Shown: positions 1 to 6,482, counted from the stretch's first letter. The stretch is 14,877 nt of DNA from CAWJHE01 sp964614855 (GCA_964614855.1 CAZTMX010000063.1:1-14877), one strand, 5' to 3'. Notes: a model not told the origin generated them from the letters alone. Numbers and translations are program-made.

Positions 1-300
1 GTCCGCGCCCCCCCAACCCCTGTTTATCTGCACGCCGTTTTTGTGGGGGGGGGGTTTTTTTGTGGCACCGGGGGGGGGGGGGGGCGGCAGTGCCAGCGCG
101 GCCGTTGATGCAGGTGTAGAGGGTGGCTGTGTGAGGGCTGCCGTCGAGCCGGGTGCAGGGGGTGGTGGGAGCGTAGATGCAGCCGTAGAGCCGGGTGCAG
201 CATGCAGCGTGGGTGAGGGGATTGAAGCGGATGTCTGTGGGATGCAGCCGTTGAGCAGCAGGGCGGCGATTAACAGGCTGAGCAGGGATCTCCAGTGCAT
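1..300 (-). CDS. Lipoprotein with Pro/Ala/Thr-rich stalk (3' end cut by window edge)
   Basis: Reading from the ATG at 300 toward position 1, the frame stays open for all 100 codons with no stop. Residues 1-19 form a lipoprotein signal peptide: Arg at position 4, a Leu/Ile/Ala-rich core, then the lipobox LLNGC with the acylated Cys at 19. The mature protein should therefore be anchored to the outer face of the cytoplasmic membrane. Residues 20 to about 77 are a low-complexity Ala/Pro/Ser/Thr linker with repeated PGSTAA-like units. These are visible in DNA as two copies of a 13-nt word at 146-158 and 188-200. A run of six prolines is followed by the start of what may be a folded domain. The gene lies 28 nt after the M50 protease stop, probably in the same transcript, and no good ribosome site is visible. 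The functional domain lies outside the window, so no function can be given. The homopolymers at 45-84 make the last 30 codons less certain. Confidence 0.7.
   Translation of the reverse strand, partial: MHWRSLLSLLIAALLLNGCIPQTSASIPSPTLHAAPGSTAASTLPPPPAPGSTAALTQPPSTPASTAALALPPPPPPGATKKPPPHKNGVQINRGWGGAD
45..84. repeat. Long homopolymer tracts (G10, T7, G15)
   Basis: Positions 45-54 are ten G, 55-61 seven T and 70-84 fifteen G. On the minus strand the G15 run is exactly five proline codons, and the frame stays open on both sides, so the reading is self-consistent. Runs this long are prone to slippage and to sequencing or assembly error, and they lie close to the window edge. Confidence 0.8.
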
Positions 301-328
301 GGTGTTGTCTGCCTTATGCGCTGCCGTT

Positions 329-1531
329 TCAGATGGCGGCGCTGTAATATACCAGCGGCACAGGGGTGAAGACCAGGAAGAAGATGATCACACCCAGGAC
401 GGCGATCCACTTGCGCCGTTTATCCAGACCGGTGATCTGGTCCAGCGGTTCGGCGTAGAAACGTCCCAGGAAGAAGAGCAGGAAAGCCCACAGCCACCAG
501 CCGCTCCAGGCCAGGCCGAGCAGCGCCAGCGAGACCATGATGAACGGCCACAGCTTTTTGGAGCGCTGGCCAAGCAGCACATACACCAGGTGTCCGCCGT
601 CCAGTTGCCCGGCAGGCACCAGGTTGAGCGCGGTCACCAGCAGCCCAGCCCAACCAGCCCAGGCTACCGGGTGGATCATCACATCCATCCCGCCGATGGG
701 TAGGGGTTGGCTGGTAAAAAAGTAGCGCAGCCAATACAGAATTGGCGAGAGACCGCCGTAATCGGCAGGCGCGGGCAGCCATTCGCCAAAGACGGCATAC
801 TTCGCCAGCAGGTAGAGGATCGAATTACCTTCCAGTTGGAAGGCGCTTCCAGGCGGGACGGATATCGTATCCACCCTGGAAAGCGAAAGCCCGTAGAGCA
901 GCACCGGTAGCGCCACCACCAGCCCAGCCAGCGGCCCGGCGATGCCGATATCCAGCAGGATACGCTTGTTTTTTGGGGGTTTTTTCATGTTGATGAAGGC
1001 GCCCATGGTGCCGAAGGGGCTGATGGGCAGCGGGAGGAAATAGGGCAGGGTGACATGCGCGCCGTGGTAGCGGCCGGCCAGATAATGACCGAATTCGTGC
1101 GCCAGCAAGATACCCAGCAAGCTGGCGGCAAAGGGGATGCCGGTATGCAGGTTGCGCAGCAGCGTGAGCACCATCCCGCCGGGGTCTTCGGGCAGGGGGC
1201 CGTCATAGGTGTACATCACACCGGCAAACATCACGCTAAACACGGTGAGCAGGAACAACACCAGGTTTACCCAGGGGTTGGAGGGACGCGTCTTGTAACT
1301 GTCCTGGGTCAGGTAGATCACATGCTGGCCGTCTTCTTTGCGGAAGAGCGGCATCAGCCCGTAGGGCTGCAGCCACTGGGTGAGGTCATCATAAGCCTGT
1401 TCGGAATCCCGGTAAAGCAGCCCGCGATAGCGCACCAGGAAGGATTGGTTGGCGGCGCCAGTGGTGATATCGCTAACATTCAGCACTCGCCTGACAAGGG
1501 GGGTAAGAGTATCGGTATCGGGTGTGTTCAT
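329..1531 (-). CDS. M50 family site-2-type intramembrane zinc protease
   Basis: A 400-residue multi-pass membrane protein. After a soluble N-terminal domain of about 80 residues and a first membrane span (about 87-107), it has the zinc motif HEFGH at 145-149 inside a hydrophobic helix. A second motif, NLVPAGQLDGG at 303-313, supplies the Asp ligand (D311). This matches the NPxxxLDGG signature of site-2 proteases, which cut substrate proteins within the membrane. Length and order resemble the EGY1-like M50 branch common in bacteria and plastids. The substrate is unknown. I chose the ATG at 1531. The same frame is open upstream to 1651, but those 40 codons lie inside the tRNA-Sec gene and its flank and are not protein. 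The gene begins 24 nt after the tRNA 3' end, so it probably shares the selC promoter. No clear Shine-Dalgarno is seen before the start. The lipoprotein follows 28 nt downstream. Confidence 0.9.
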   Translation of the reverse strand: MNTPDTDTLTPLVRRVLNVSDITTGAANQSFLVRYRGLLYRDSEQAYDDLTQWLQPYGLMPLFRKEDGQHVIYLTQDSYKTRPSNPWVNLVLFLLTVFSVMFAGVMYTYDGPLPEDPGGMVLTLLRNLHTGIPFAASLLGILLAHEFGHYLAGRYHGAHVTLPYFLPLPISPFGTMGAFINMKKPPKNKRILLDIGIAGPLAGLVVALPVLLYGLSLSRVDTISVPPGSAFQLEGNSILYLLAKYAVFGEWLPAPADYGGLSPILYWLRYFFTSQPLPIGGMDVMIHPVAWAGWAGLLVTALNLVPAGQLDGGHLVYVLLGQRSKKLWPFIMVSLALLGLAWSGWWLWAFLLFFLGRFYAEPLDQITGLDKRRKWIAVLGVIIFFLVFTPVPLVYYSAAI

Positions 1532-1555
1532 AACATTAAGTGTAGAAAATAAAGG

Positions 1556-1649
1556 CGGGAGTGGATGGGAGTCGAACCCACCACGGCCCGCAACGCGACC
1601 CGTCACCGGTTTTGAAGACCGGGGAGCCCACCGGGACCCAACCACTCCC
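1556..1649 (-). tRNA. selC: tRNA-Sec (UCA), selenocysteine tRNA
   Basis: The minus strand folds as a bacterial selenocysteine tRNA. It has an 8-bp acceptor stem (GGGAGTGG at the 5' end, 1642-1649, with CCACTCCC, 1557-1564) and a G discriminator at 1556. The six-position D stem carries one internal mismatch, in the same place as in E. coli selC as I recall it. The anticodon stem CCGGT/ACCGG encloses the loop CTTCAAA with anticodon TCA (complement at 1613-1615). A long variable arm (about 1575-1603) pairs ACGG with CCGT and TCGC with GCGG, and a 5-bp T stem closes the TTCGACT loop. The 8+5 acceptor/T architecture and UCA anticodon distinguish it from tRNA-Ser. It reads UGA as selenocysteine with SelA, SelB and SelD, none of which is in this window. 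The 3' flank reads CCT, so CCA is not fully encoded. Confidence 0.97.
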
Positions 1650-1669
1650 ACAAAAAACCTCAGGCTCTA

Positions 1670-1698
1670 AGCATACCGCAAGCCAAGCAAAATCACAA
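1670..1698 (-). promoter_or_regulatory. Predicted sigma70-type promoter of selC and the M50 gene
   Basis: On the minus strand a -35 box TTGTGA (1693-1698) and a -10 box TATGCT (1670-1675) are separated by exactly 17 nt. The -10 ends 20 nt before the mature tRNA 5' end at 1649, so a short 5' leader would be trimmed by RNase P. It sits just downstream of a predicted terminator for the preceding minus-strand gene, which supports a new transcription unit here. Confidence 0.6.
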
Positions 1699-1703
1699 GG
1701 TGG

Positions 1704-1727
1704 AAAAAGCGAAGGCTAAATTGCCTT
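1704..1727 (-). terminator. Intrinsic terminator after the metallopeptidase gene
   Basis: On the minus strand AAGGC (1723-1727) pairs with GCCTT (1712-1716) around the 6-nt loop AATTTA. This is followed by CGC and then five T (complement of 1704-1708). The stem is short (5 bp), so termination may be partial. It lies about 60 nt after the stop codon at 1787 and directly before the selC promoter. Confidence 0.5.
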
Positions 1728-1786
1728 AGATTTGATAGCCACAGGTCAGACAACCTCGGGCAATATTGCTTGGGGGCAATTTTGCC

Positions 1787-2380
1787 TCAGGCTGTGTGAT
1801 GAAAATGATCCACAAAAGGCTGCCAGGCGCTTACGCTCCTGCCCTGTGCCAGGCGGTAGTAATATGCGCGGGCAATATCCCCTTGCTGTTCCAGGTTGAA
1901 ATCCTCCAGCTTGCCGCCTTTTTCAAAGATATCCAGCAAACCTGCTTCTCCGCCAAAATCGTATGCGCGGGCGCCAAGGGAAAACTGCACGTGCAGCGCC
2001 AGGGGCAGGTAACGCCAGCCCATTTGCTGGTACTGCCAGACATGGGTCAGCTCGTGCACCAACCAGGTGAACAGGTAAAGCTGCGGGCCTTGCAGCTCGT
2101 TCGGATTTTGCAACAGCCGTACCGGGAAGTAGATGTGGTTGCCTAGGGTGATGGCATTGTGGTCGATGACTGGCAGTTTGCCCTTGGGCAGTTTGCCCTT
2201 GGGCTTCCAGCCCTTAAGTTTTGCACCCAGGATATTGATGGTGTCCGGCCAGGCGGTGTTTTCGTGAATGCGCACGCGGTGATAGGCGATGTGGTTGCCA
2301 AACACACGGCGGGCTTCCTGGATCTCCCAGGCATATAAAGGACGGACGAGAGCGTGTTTTGAGGGCGGCATAGGCACCAT
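1787..2380 (-). CDS. Putative zinc metallopeptidase, Vgr-related/DUF4157-like (HELTH motif)
   Basis: A 197-residue protein with the zinc-peptidase motif HELTH at 109-113, within HELTHVWQ. It lies in a layout I recognise from small Vgr-related/DUF4157-like proteins: an N-terminal RPLxxxE...ARRVFG stretch (13-28), an RVRIH segment (35-39), a short GNHIYFP strand (80-86), then the HExxH helix. A later FNLEQQGDIA segment (161-170) supplies a possible third ligand, E164. No signal peptide or membrane span is visible, so it is probably cytoplasmic. Activity and substrate are unknown. A 15-nt tandem duplication (2172-2201) encodes a Lys/Pro/Gly repeat at about residues 59-70, an insert before the NHIYFP strand. 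I chose the ATG at 2380. A GTG at 2407 and an ATG at 2371 are alternatives, and none has a good ribosome site. It is transcribed divergently from glnA and no neighbour suggests a role. Confidence 0.65.
   Translation of the reverse strand: MVPMPPSKHALVRPLYAWEIQEARRVFGNHIAYHRVRIHENTAWPDTINILGAKLKGWKPKGKLPKGKLPVIDHNAITLGNHIYFPVRLLQNPNELQGPQLYLFTWLVHELTHVWQYQQMGWRYLPLALHVQFSLGARAYDFGGEAGLLDIFEKGGKLEDFNLEQQGDIARAYYYRLAQGRSVSAWQPFVDHFHHTA
2172..2201. repeat. 15-nt tandem duplication inside the metallopeptidase gene
   Basis: Two exact adjacent copies of GGCAGTTTGCCCTTG at 2172-2186 and 2187-2201, followed by a partial third copy (GGC). The unit length is a multiple of three, so it adds five residues per copy in frame (a Lys-Leu-Pro-Lys-Gly unit) and leaves the gene intact. 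Confidence 0.95.
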
Positions 2381-2443
2381 GGCGGAAAATTTTCTAAAAG
2401 ATACCACACAGCCAGGAAATCAAAGAAATGGGCTTTTTGGGTG

Positions 2444-2471
2444 TTGACGGGCCGTTGCAGCGTGATAAAAT
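2444..2471 (+). promoter_or_regulatory. Predicted sigma70-type promoter of glnA
   Basis: The -35 box TTGACG (2444-2449) and -10 box TAAAAT (2466-2471) have 16-nt spacing. This predicts a start near 2478 and a 5' leader of about 27 nt. That leader holds the ribosome site AGAGGA (2495-2500) four nt before the ATG at 2505. I saw no clear operator for a nitrogen regulator. Confidence 0.65.
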
Positions 2472-2504
2472 GTGCAATTAGTTTTTTAAAGAAAAGAGGA
2501 ACCC

Positions 2505-3842
2505 ATGGACGCCAAAGAAGTTTACAGCCGCATAAAAGAAGATGGGGTGAAATTTATTTCCTTGCAATTCACTGATGTCACTGGCTCGGTGAAAAGCGTG
2601 GATATCCCGGTTTCGCGCATGCCTATGGCGCTGGAAGAAGGGATCTGGTTTGATGGTTCATCGGTGGAGGGTTTTGCCCGCATCCAGGAAAGCGATATGC
2701 GCCTGGTGATCGATCCTTCGACCTACACGGTGTTACCCTGGTCGCCAGCAGAGGTGCGCCGGGGGCGGGTTTTTGTGGATATTTACCAGCCGGACGGCAA
2801 GCCTTTCCCGGGCGATCCGCGCGGAATGCTCAAGCAGGCACTGCAGAAGATCAGCGAACGGGGTTGGGTCTTCAACGTGGGTCCCGAACCCGAGTTTTTC
2901 CTGTTCAAACGCAACGGCGGGGATACAATCCACCCGGTACCGCATGATGTGGGCGGGTATTTCGATTTCTCCGCCAATGATGAAGCAGTTCGCGTGCGTT
3001 CCGAGCTGATGGATGCCCTGATGACTATGGGGTTGGACGTGGAAATGGGTCACCACGAGGTGGCTATCGGCCAGCACGAGATCGATTTTCGCTTTGCCGA
3101 TGCCCTGCGCACCGCAGATAACGTCCTGACCATGAAGTACACCGTAAAGGCGATTGCCGCGCAGCACGGGCTGATCGCATCGTTTATGCCCAAGCCGATT
3201 TACGCCATCAGCGGGTCGGGGATGCACTGCCACCAGTCGCTGTTCACAAATGATGGTGAGAATTTATTCTTCGACGAGCAGGATGAATTTCGTGTCTCGA
3301 AGTTGGGGTACGGCTTTATCGCTGGTCAGCTCAAACATGCCCGCGCCCTTTCCAGCGTGGTTGCGCCGACGGTCAATTCTTACAAACGACTTGTGCCAGG
3401 GTATGAAGCCCCGGTGTACGTCGGCTGGGCGCAGATCAACCGCTCGGCGTTGATCCGTATCCCGCACTATACCATGGGCAGGCCCAAATCTGTGCGTGCC
3501 GAACTGCGCTGTCCGGATCCAACCGCCAATCCCTACCTGGCCTTTATGGTGATGCTGGCAGCCGCCCTGGACGGCATTGACAACGGGTTAATGCCCCCTG
3601 CGCCTTTGCAGCACGTCAATGTGTACAACCTGACACCGGAAGAACGCAAAGCGATGCATATTGGCGAACTGCCGGGTGCGTTGGCAGAAGCGCTGCGGGA
3701 GCTTGAAGCGGATACGGTATTGCAAGATGCCCTGGGTCCGATGATCTACGAAGCTTTCCGCCGGGCGAAATGGGCTGAGGTGGAAGAATACCGTATGAAG
3801 GTCTCCGATTGGGAGATTGAGCATTATTTAGAGCAAGCGTAA
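2505..3842 (+). CDS. glnA: Glutamine synthetase type I (alpha-like)
   Basis: This enzyme makes glutamine from glutamate, ammonia and ATP in the cytoplasm and is the main entry point for ammonium assimilation. The 445 residues match the shorter GSI-alpha length. Family landmarks appear in order: DGSS (50-53), GPEPEFFLF with E128 and E130, the HHEVAIGQHEIDF metal-site stretch (E185, E192), GSGMHCHQS with the metal-binding His at 241, the substrate loop NRSALIRIP (312-320), and RAELRCPDP (E333, R335). I do not see a clear tyrosine adenylylation loop like that of GSI-beta enzymes (around 370-400), so feedback or partner-protein control is more likely. That is inference from subtype. The start is fixed by AGAGGA four nt upstream. 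It stands alone with its own promoter and terminator, between genes on the other strand. Confidence 0.95.
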   Translation: MDAKEVYSRIKEDGVKFISLQFTDVTGSVKSVDIPVSRMPMALEEGIWFDGSSVEGFARIQESDMRLVIDPSTYTVLPWSPAEVRRGRVFVDIYQPDGKPFPGDPRGMLKQALQKISERGWVFNVGPEPEFFLFKRNGGDTIHPVPHDVGGYFDFSANDEAVRVRSELMDALMTMGLDVEMGHHEVAIGQHEIDFRFADALRTADNVLTMKYTVKAIAAQHGLIASFMPKPIYAISGSGMHCHQSLFTNDGENLFFDEQDEFRVSKLGYGFIAGQLKHARALSSVVAPTVNSYKRLVPGYEAPVYVGWAQINRSALIRIPHYTMGRPKSVRAELRCPDPTANPYLAFMVMLAAALDGIDNGLMPPAPLQHVNVYNLTPEERKAMHIGELPGALAEALRELEADTVLQDALGPMIYEAFRRAKWAEVEEYRMKVSDWEIEHYLEQA

Positions 3843-3849
3843 AAGTCCT

Positions 3850-3863
3850 GCGCAAATTTGCGC
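3850..3863. repeat. Perfect 14-nt palindrome just after glnA
   Basis: GCGCAAATTTGCGC is a perfect inverted repeat starting 8 nt after the glnA stop. With flanking T and T it sits upstream of the terminator hairpin. As RNA it could only form a short stem with a tight loop. As DNA it has the symmetry of a protein-binding site, but its position in a convergent 3' intergenic gap argues against an operator. Confidence 0.6.
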
Positions 3864-3878
3864 TTTGGCTGTATTCAG

Positions 3879-3908
3879 AGCCGGTCGAGCGAAACTTGAC
3901 CGGCTTTC
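3879..3908 (+). terminator. Intrinsic terminator between convergent glnA and ttuA
   Basis: AGCCGGTC (3879-3886) pairs perfectly with GACCGGCT (3898-3905). The stem extends inward by three more pairs (GAG with CTT, including one G-U) to leave a CGAAA loop. The tract TTTCT follows on the plus strand, so it fits glnA best. It ends five nt from the ttuA stop and may also act on the opposite strand, though the minus-strand side lacks a U tract. Confidence 0.8.
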
Positions 3909-3912
3909 TGAT

Positions 3913-4842
3913 TTAACTTGCGGCCTTGCTCAGCATGCGGCAAAAGGCACATTCCCCCGGCGCCGAGGTGGGTTGGCCGCAGCGGGTGCAGGCATGGATG
4001 AACTCCAGGTTGGGGTCGGCATGCTCGACAAACAAGCCTTTTTGCTTAGCTTGCAGGAACCCCAGGTAGAAATTCAGCTTGGCGCCGGGGTGGTCGCCTT
4101 CCATTTTATTTAAGATTTCCTTGTAGTAGAGGGTGGTGGAGCCCTCAACATAGGGACATTCTTCATACACGTAATCGATCTCGCTTAATAACGCATAGGC
4201 TGCCATCTCGCGTTCATACAGGCGGCACAAAGGCTTGGCTTTGCGCACAAAGCCCGGGCGATCGGCTTCTAATACGGGCGATTGGCGCGAAAGATGCCCC
4301 GGACGCCAGTTCATGGTGTTGCAGAATAAAACCGATGCTTCGTCATCCAGGTTGTGACCGGTAACCAGCACATCATACCCGCCTTCCAGGGCGATACGGT
4401 TCATCACATGCCGTTTGACCAGCCCGCACACCGAGCAAGGCTTATCTGCGCCGCGCATGGTGCGGGAAGCCATTTCAGGGATGCTGGCGCCGTAGATCTC
4501 GGGGATATCCGCCACCAGCAGCTTCAGACCGCGCGCACCGGCAAAGACCTGGGTGGCTTGCCTGGAGGCCTCCGAATACCCCAATCCGCCGTCGATCCCC
4601 AGACCGATATACAGCCCATCCACCTGGTAGCCCAGATGCCGCAGGATATCCCACAAAGAGAGCGAATCTTTGCCGCCGGAAACAGCTGCCAGGATGCGCT
4701 CGTTCCTGGAGAACATGCGGTATTTCTCGATAAAGCGCTGGGTCTGTTCGGGGATCCATTCCAGGTAATGCTCTTTGCACAACGCCAGCTTGTGGTGGCG
4801 CATGTTAATAACAGCTTTTGCACTGCATTTTCGGCATTTCAT
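3913..4842 (-). CDS. ttuA: TtuA-like tRNA thiouridine synthetase (TtcA/TtuA/Ncs6 superfamily)
   Basis: A 309-residue PP-loop ATPase of the kind that activates a uridine in tRNA by adenylation and replaces its oxygen with sulfur. In Thermus, TtuA makes the 2-thio group at position 54 of tRNA. The domain order fits TtuA: an N-terminal zinc finger C3, C6, C22, H25; the PP-loop SGGKDS at 55-60; the iron-sulfur cysteines C136 and C139 with a distant C229; the GHNLDDEA motif at 162-169; and a C-terminal zinc finger C285, C288, C298, C301. Three cysteines set for a [4Fe-4S] cluster match the oxygen-sensitive TtuA type, which suggests an anaerobic or thermophilic host. Its ATG touches the stop codon of the ttuB-like gene with no gap, so the two are translationally coupled and surely work together. 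TtcA (position 32) is the alternative family, but the double zinc fingers and sulfur-carrier partner favour TtuA. Confidence 0.9.
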   Translation of the reverse strand: MKCRKCSAKAVINMRHHKLALCKEHYLEWIPEQTQRFIEKYRMFSRNERILAAVSGGKDSLSLWDILRHLGYQVDGLYIGLGIDGGLGYSEASRQATQVFAGARGLKLLVADIPEIYGASIPEMASRTMRGADKPCSVCGLVKRHVMNRIALEGGYDVLVTGHNLDDEASVLFCNTMNWRPGHLSRQSPVLEADRPGFVRKAKPLCRLYEREMAAYALLSEIDYVYEECPYVEGSTTLYYKEILNKMEGDHPGAKLNFYLGFLQAKQKGLFVEHADPNLEFIHACTRCGQPTSAPGECAFCRMLSKAAS

Positions 4843-5043
4843 CTAGACTGCACCCCCCGAGATAACGCTAACCAGCTTGATGGTCTCACCTTCTCGTAGC
4901 ACTTCATCTTCTGTGATCAGTGCACCTGCGCGCACTGCCAGCACAGCTTCGGGTTGTATCCCATGCTCCAGCAAGGCGTTGCGCAGGGTGATCCCCGCTT
5001 TGACTTCATACTCCTGCTTGCGCAGGATCAGTTTTACCGGCAT
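4843..5043 (-). CDS. ttuB: TtuB-like ubiquitin-fold sulfur carrier (MoaD/ThiS family)
   Basis: A 66-residue beta-grasp protein of the MoaD/ThiS family, matching the length of Thermus TtuB. In that system the C-terminal glycine is adenylated and converted to a thiocarboxylate that donates sulfur to TtuA. The sequence shows the expected short strands, an ITLRNALLEHG helix (18-28), and an SVISGG tail. Unusually, the protein continues two residues past the diglycine (GG at 63-64, then Ala-Val-stop). The ATG at 5043 is chosen because AAAAAGGAGC lies right before it. A start at 5073 overlaps the upstream stop codon as ATGA but has no ribosome site and adds ten unlikely residues. It precedes ttuA with zero gap. 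No E1-like activating enzyme is in the window. Confidence 0.85.
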   Translation of the reverse strand: MPVKLILRKQEYEVKAGITLRNALLEHGIQPEAVLAVRAGALITEDEVLREGETIKLVSVISGGAV

Positions 5044-5069
5044 TTTTTGCTCCTTTTTCGGTTTTGCGA

Positions 5070-6482
5070 TCATTCAGTGGGGAGATGCCACAAACGTACG
5101 GTTTCATCCTCCGAGCCTGAGGCCAGCAATTTTCCGTCAGGGGACAGGCTGATACATCGGATGGCTGCGCTGTGACCGGAGAAAATTTGCCTGGGGGATG
5201 CCTGCAACCCATCTTCTTCTGCAGACCACAGGCGCGCGCTGCCGTCCTTAGAACCCGAGACCAGCCAGCGCCCATCCGCGGTGAAAGCCAGGCAATTTAC
5301 CGGCTGGGTGTGACTTTTCAGGATTTGGATCGAATAGCCGCTGGCGATATCGATGATGTGGATGCTGCCGTTAGAAAACCCGGCTGCCAGCCTGTCTCCA
5401 GCGGGATGAAAATCCAGGCTGTGGGCCGAAAGCCCGTCCAGGTTGAACACGAGCTTCCATGAACCGGCTAATGTACGGATGCGCACTGTCCCATTGGCTT
5501 CGGACCAGGCGATGCTTTGATTATCTGGTGAGAATTTAACCCCGGTGATGGCAGACATGCCTTCATCGATCAACTGGTATAAACTAAAATTAGACATGCG
5601 CCAGATGCGCACAGTGAAGTCATCCGCGCCTGAGACCAGGTACCTGCCGTCGCCAGAGAAACTCAACCCGCTGATGCGCCCGGCATGCCCGGTTAATTCT
5701 TTGAGCAGCCTGGCGTCAGATACGTTCCAGATTCTGATGATGCCATCTGTCGATCCGGTTGCAAGCATGGCGCCGTTTGGCGAGAATTTGACTGCAGAGA
5801 CCGGGAAGGGATGCCCGCGCATGGTGCGCAGCAAATTGCCCGGCTTGACGCGCCACAGGCGCAAGGTGTTGTCCACCGATCCGGAAGCTACCAGGTTGCC
5901 GTCTGGTGAAAAATCGACTGCCAGCACGCTGGCTGTGTGGTTTTCCAGGGTGATATACGGCTCGACGAAAATGGATTCTGGAACAGCCGTGCTGGCGCAG
6001 GCAGTAAGCGGTGCAGGCAGCGCCAGGCGGGTGACGATGCGGTTATTGGCTTCGTTTTCTTCGGTTACTCGATCCAACGGATCGATCTCAACCGTAATTT
6101 CCAGGGTCTTGCTAGAAAACCAGAACTCCGCCTGCTCACCCGCAGGAAGCGCAGGCACATGCTGGGATGGTTGCCCTTCCAGGGAAATGGAAAACCCTGG
6201 TACATCTGCCTGGCCCTGGTTGACAACCTGCACCACGATGCGGTAGGGCTGGGGCGGGTCGGCGCAAAGCTCTTCTGGGGTGATCTCCAGGCGCAGGTCG
6301 CTGATAACCAGATCAGGCAGACCAGTTGGAGTGGATGTGGCTGGCGACGTGTGGCTGGGGGTTGGCCCAACCGGTGTATCGCTGCTGGATATGCAGCCAG
6401 ATAACCCGGCCAGGGAAAAACACAAGAGCACAATGAGGCCTGGGATAGATTTCGCTCTCATACATTTCAAGCCCGTCATCAT
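5070..6482 (-). CDS. CARDB-WD40 repeat lipoprotein
   Basis: A 470-residue surface lipoprotein. Its signal peptide ends in the lipobox LSGC with Cys 30, followed by a Ser/Thr/Pro linker (31-55). Residues 57-152 look like a CARDB-type immunoglobulin-like domain (PDLVISDLRL opening, VVNQG in the middle, a closing E-x-N-E-x-NN segment). Residues 181-470 hold seven WD40 repeats, each with an SPDG-type turn and an LW or IW ending, though repeats 4 and 5 are divergent. Seven repeats close one beta-propeller. Such propellers bind other proteins or peptides outside the cell; the partner is unknown. Starts at 6482, 6479 or 6461 are all possible; a TAAAAT sits six nt before 6482 but has no matching -35. 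Its stop overlaps the longer ttuB start and lies 26 nt before the chosen one, so it probably shares an mRNA with ttuBA, a pairing with no obvious logic. Confidence 0.88.
   Translation of the reverse strand: MMTGLKCMRAKSIPGLIVLLCFSLAGLSGCISSSDTPVGPTPSHTSPATSTPTGLPDLVISDLRLEITPEELCADPPQPYRIVVQVVNQGQADVPGFSISLEGQPSQHVPALPAGEQAEFWFSSKTLEITVEIDPLDRVTEENEANNRIVTRLALPAPLTACASTAVPESIFVEPYITLENHTASVLAVDFSPDGNLVASGSVDNTLRLWRVKPGNLLRTMRGHPFPVSAVKFSPNGAMLATGSTDGIIRIWNVSDARLLKELTGHAGRISGLSFSGDGRYLVSGADDFTVRIWRMSNFSLYQLIDEGMSAITGVKFSPDNQSIAWSEANGTVRIRTLAGSWKLVFNLDGLSAHSLDFHPAGDRLAAGFSNGSIHIIDIASGYSIQILKSHTQPVNCLAFTADGRWLVSGSKDGSARLWSAEEDGLQASPRQIFSGHSAAIRCISLSPDGKLLASGSEDETVRLWHLPTE

Noticed and set aside
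41..703. Open plus-strand frame of 220 codons over the left edge
   Set aside because: It crosses homopolymer runs and lies antisense to the lipoprotein signal peptide and the M50 protease, both of which have clear motifs. Its own translation shows no recognisable domain.
1532..1651. N-terminal extension of the M50 protease
   Set aside because: These 40 codons are a translation of the tRNA-Sec gene and its flanks. The ATG at 1531 begins the recognisable protein.
1740..1800. Cluster of AT-centred GGCAAnnTTGCC-like words after the metallopeptidase stop
   Set aside because: The copies are imperfect and the spacing is irregular. They could form small hairpins but do not make a convincing repeat family or CRISPR-like array.
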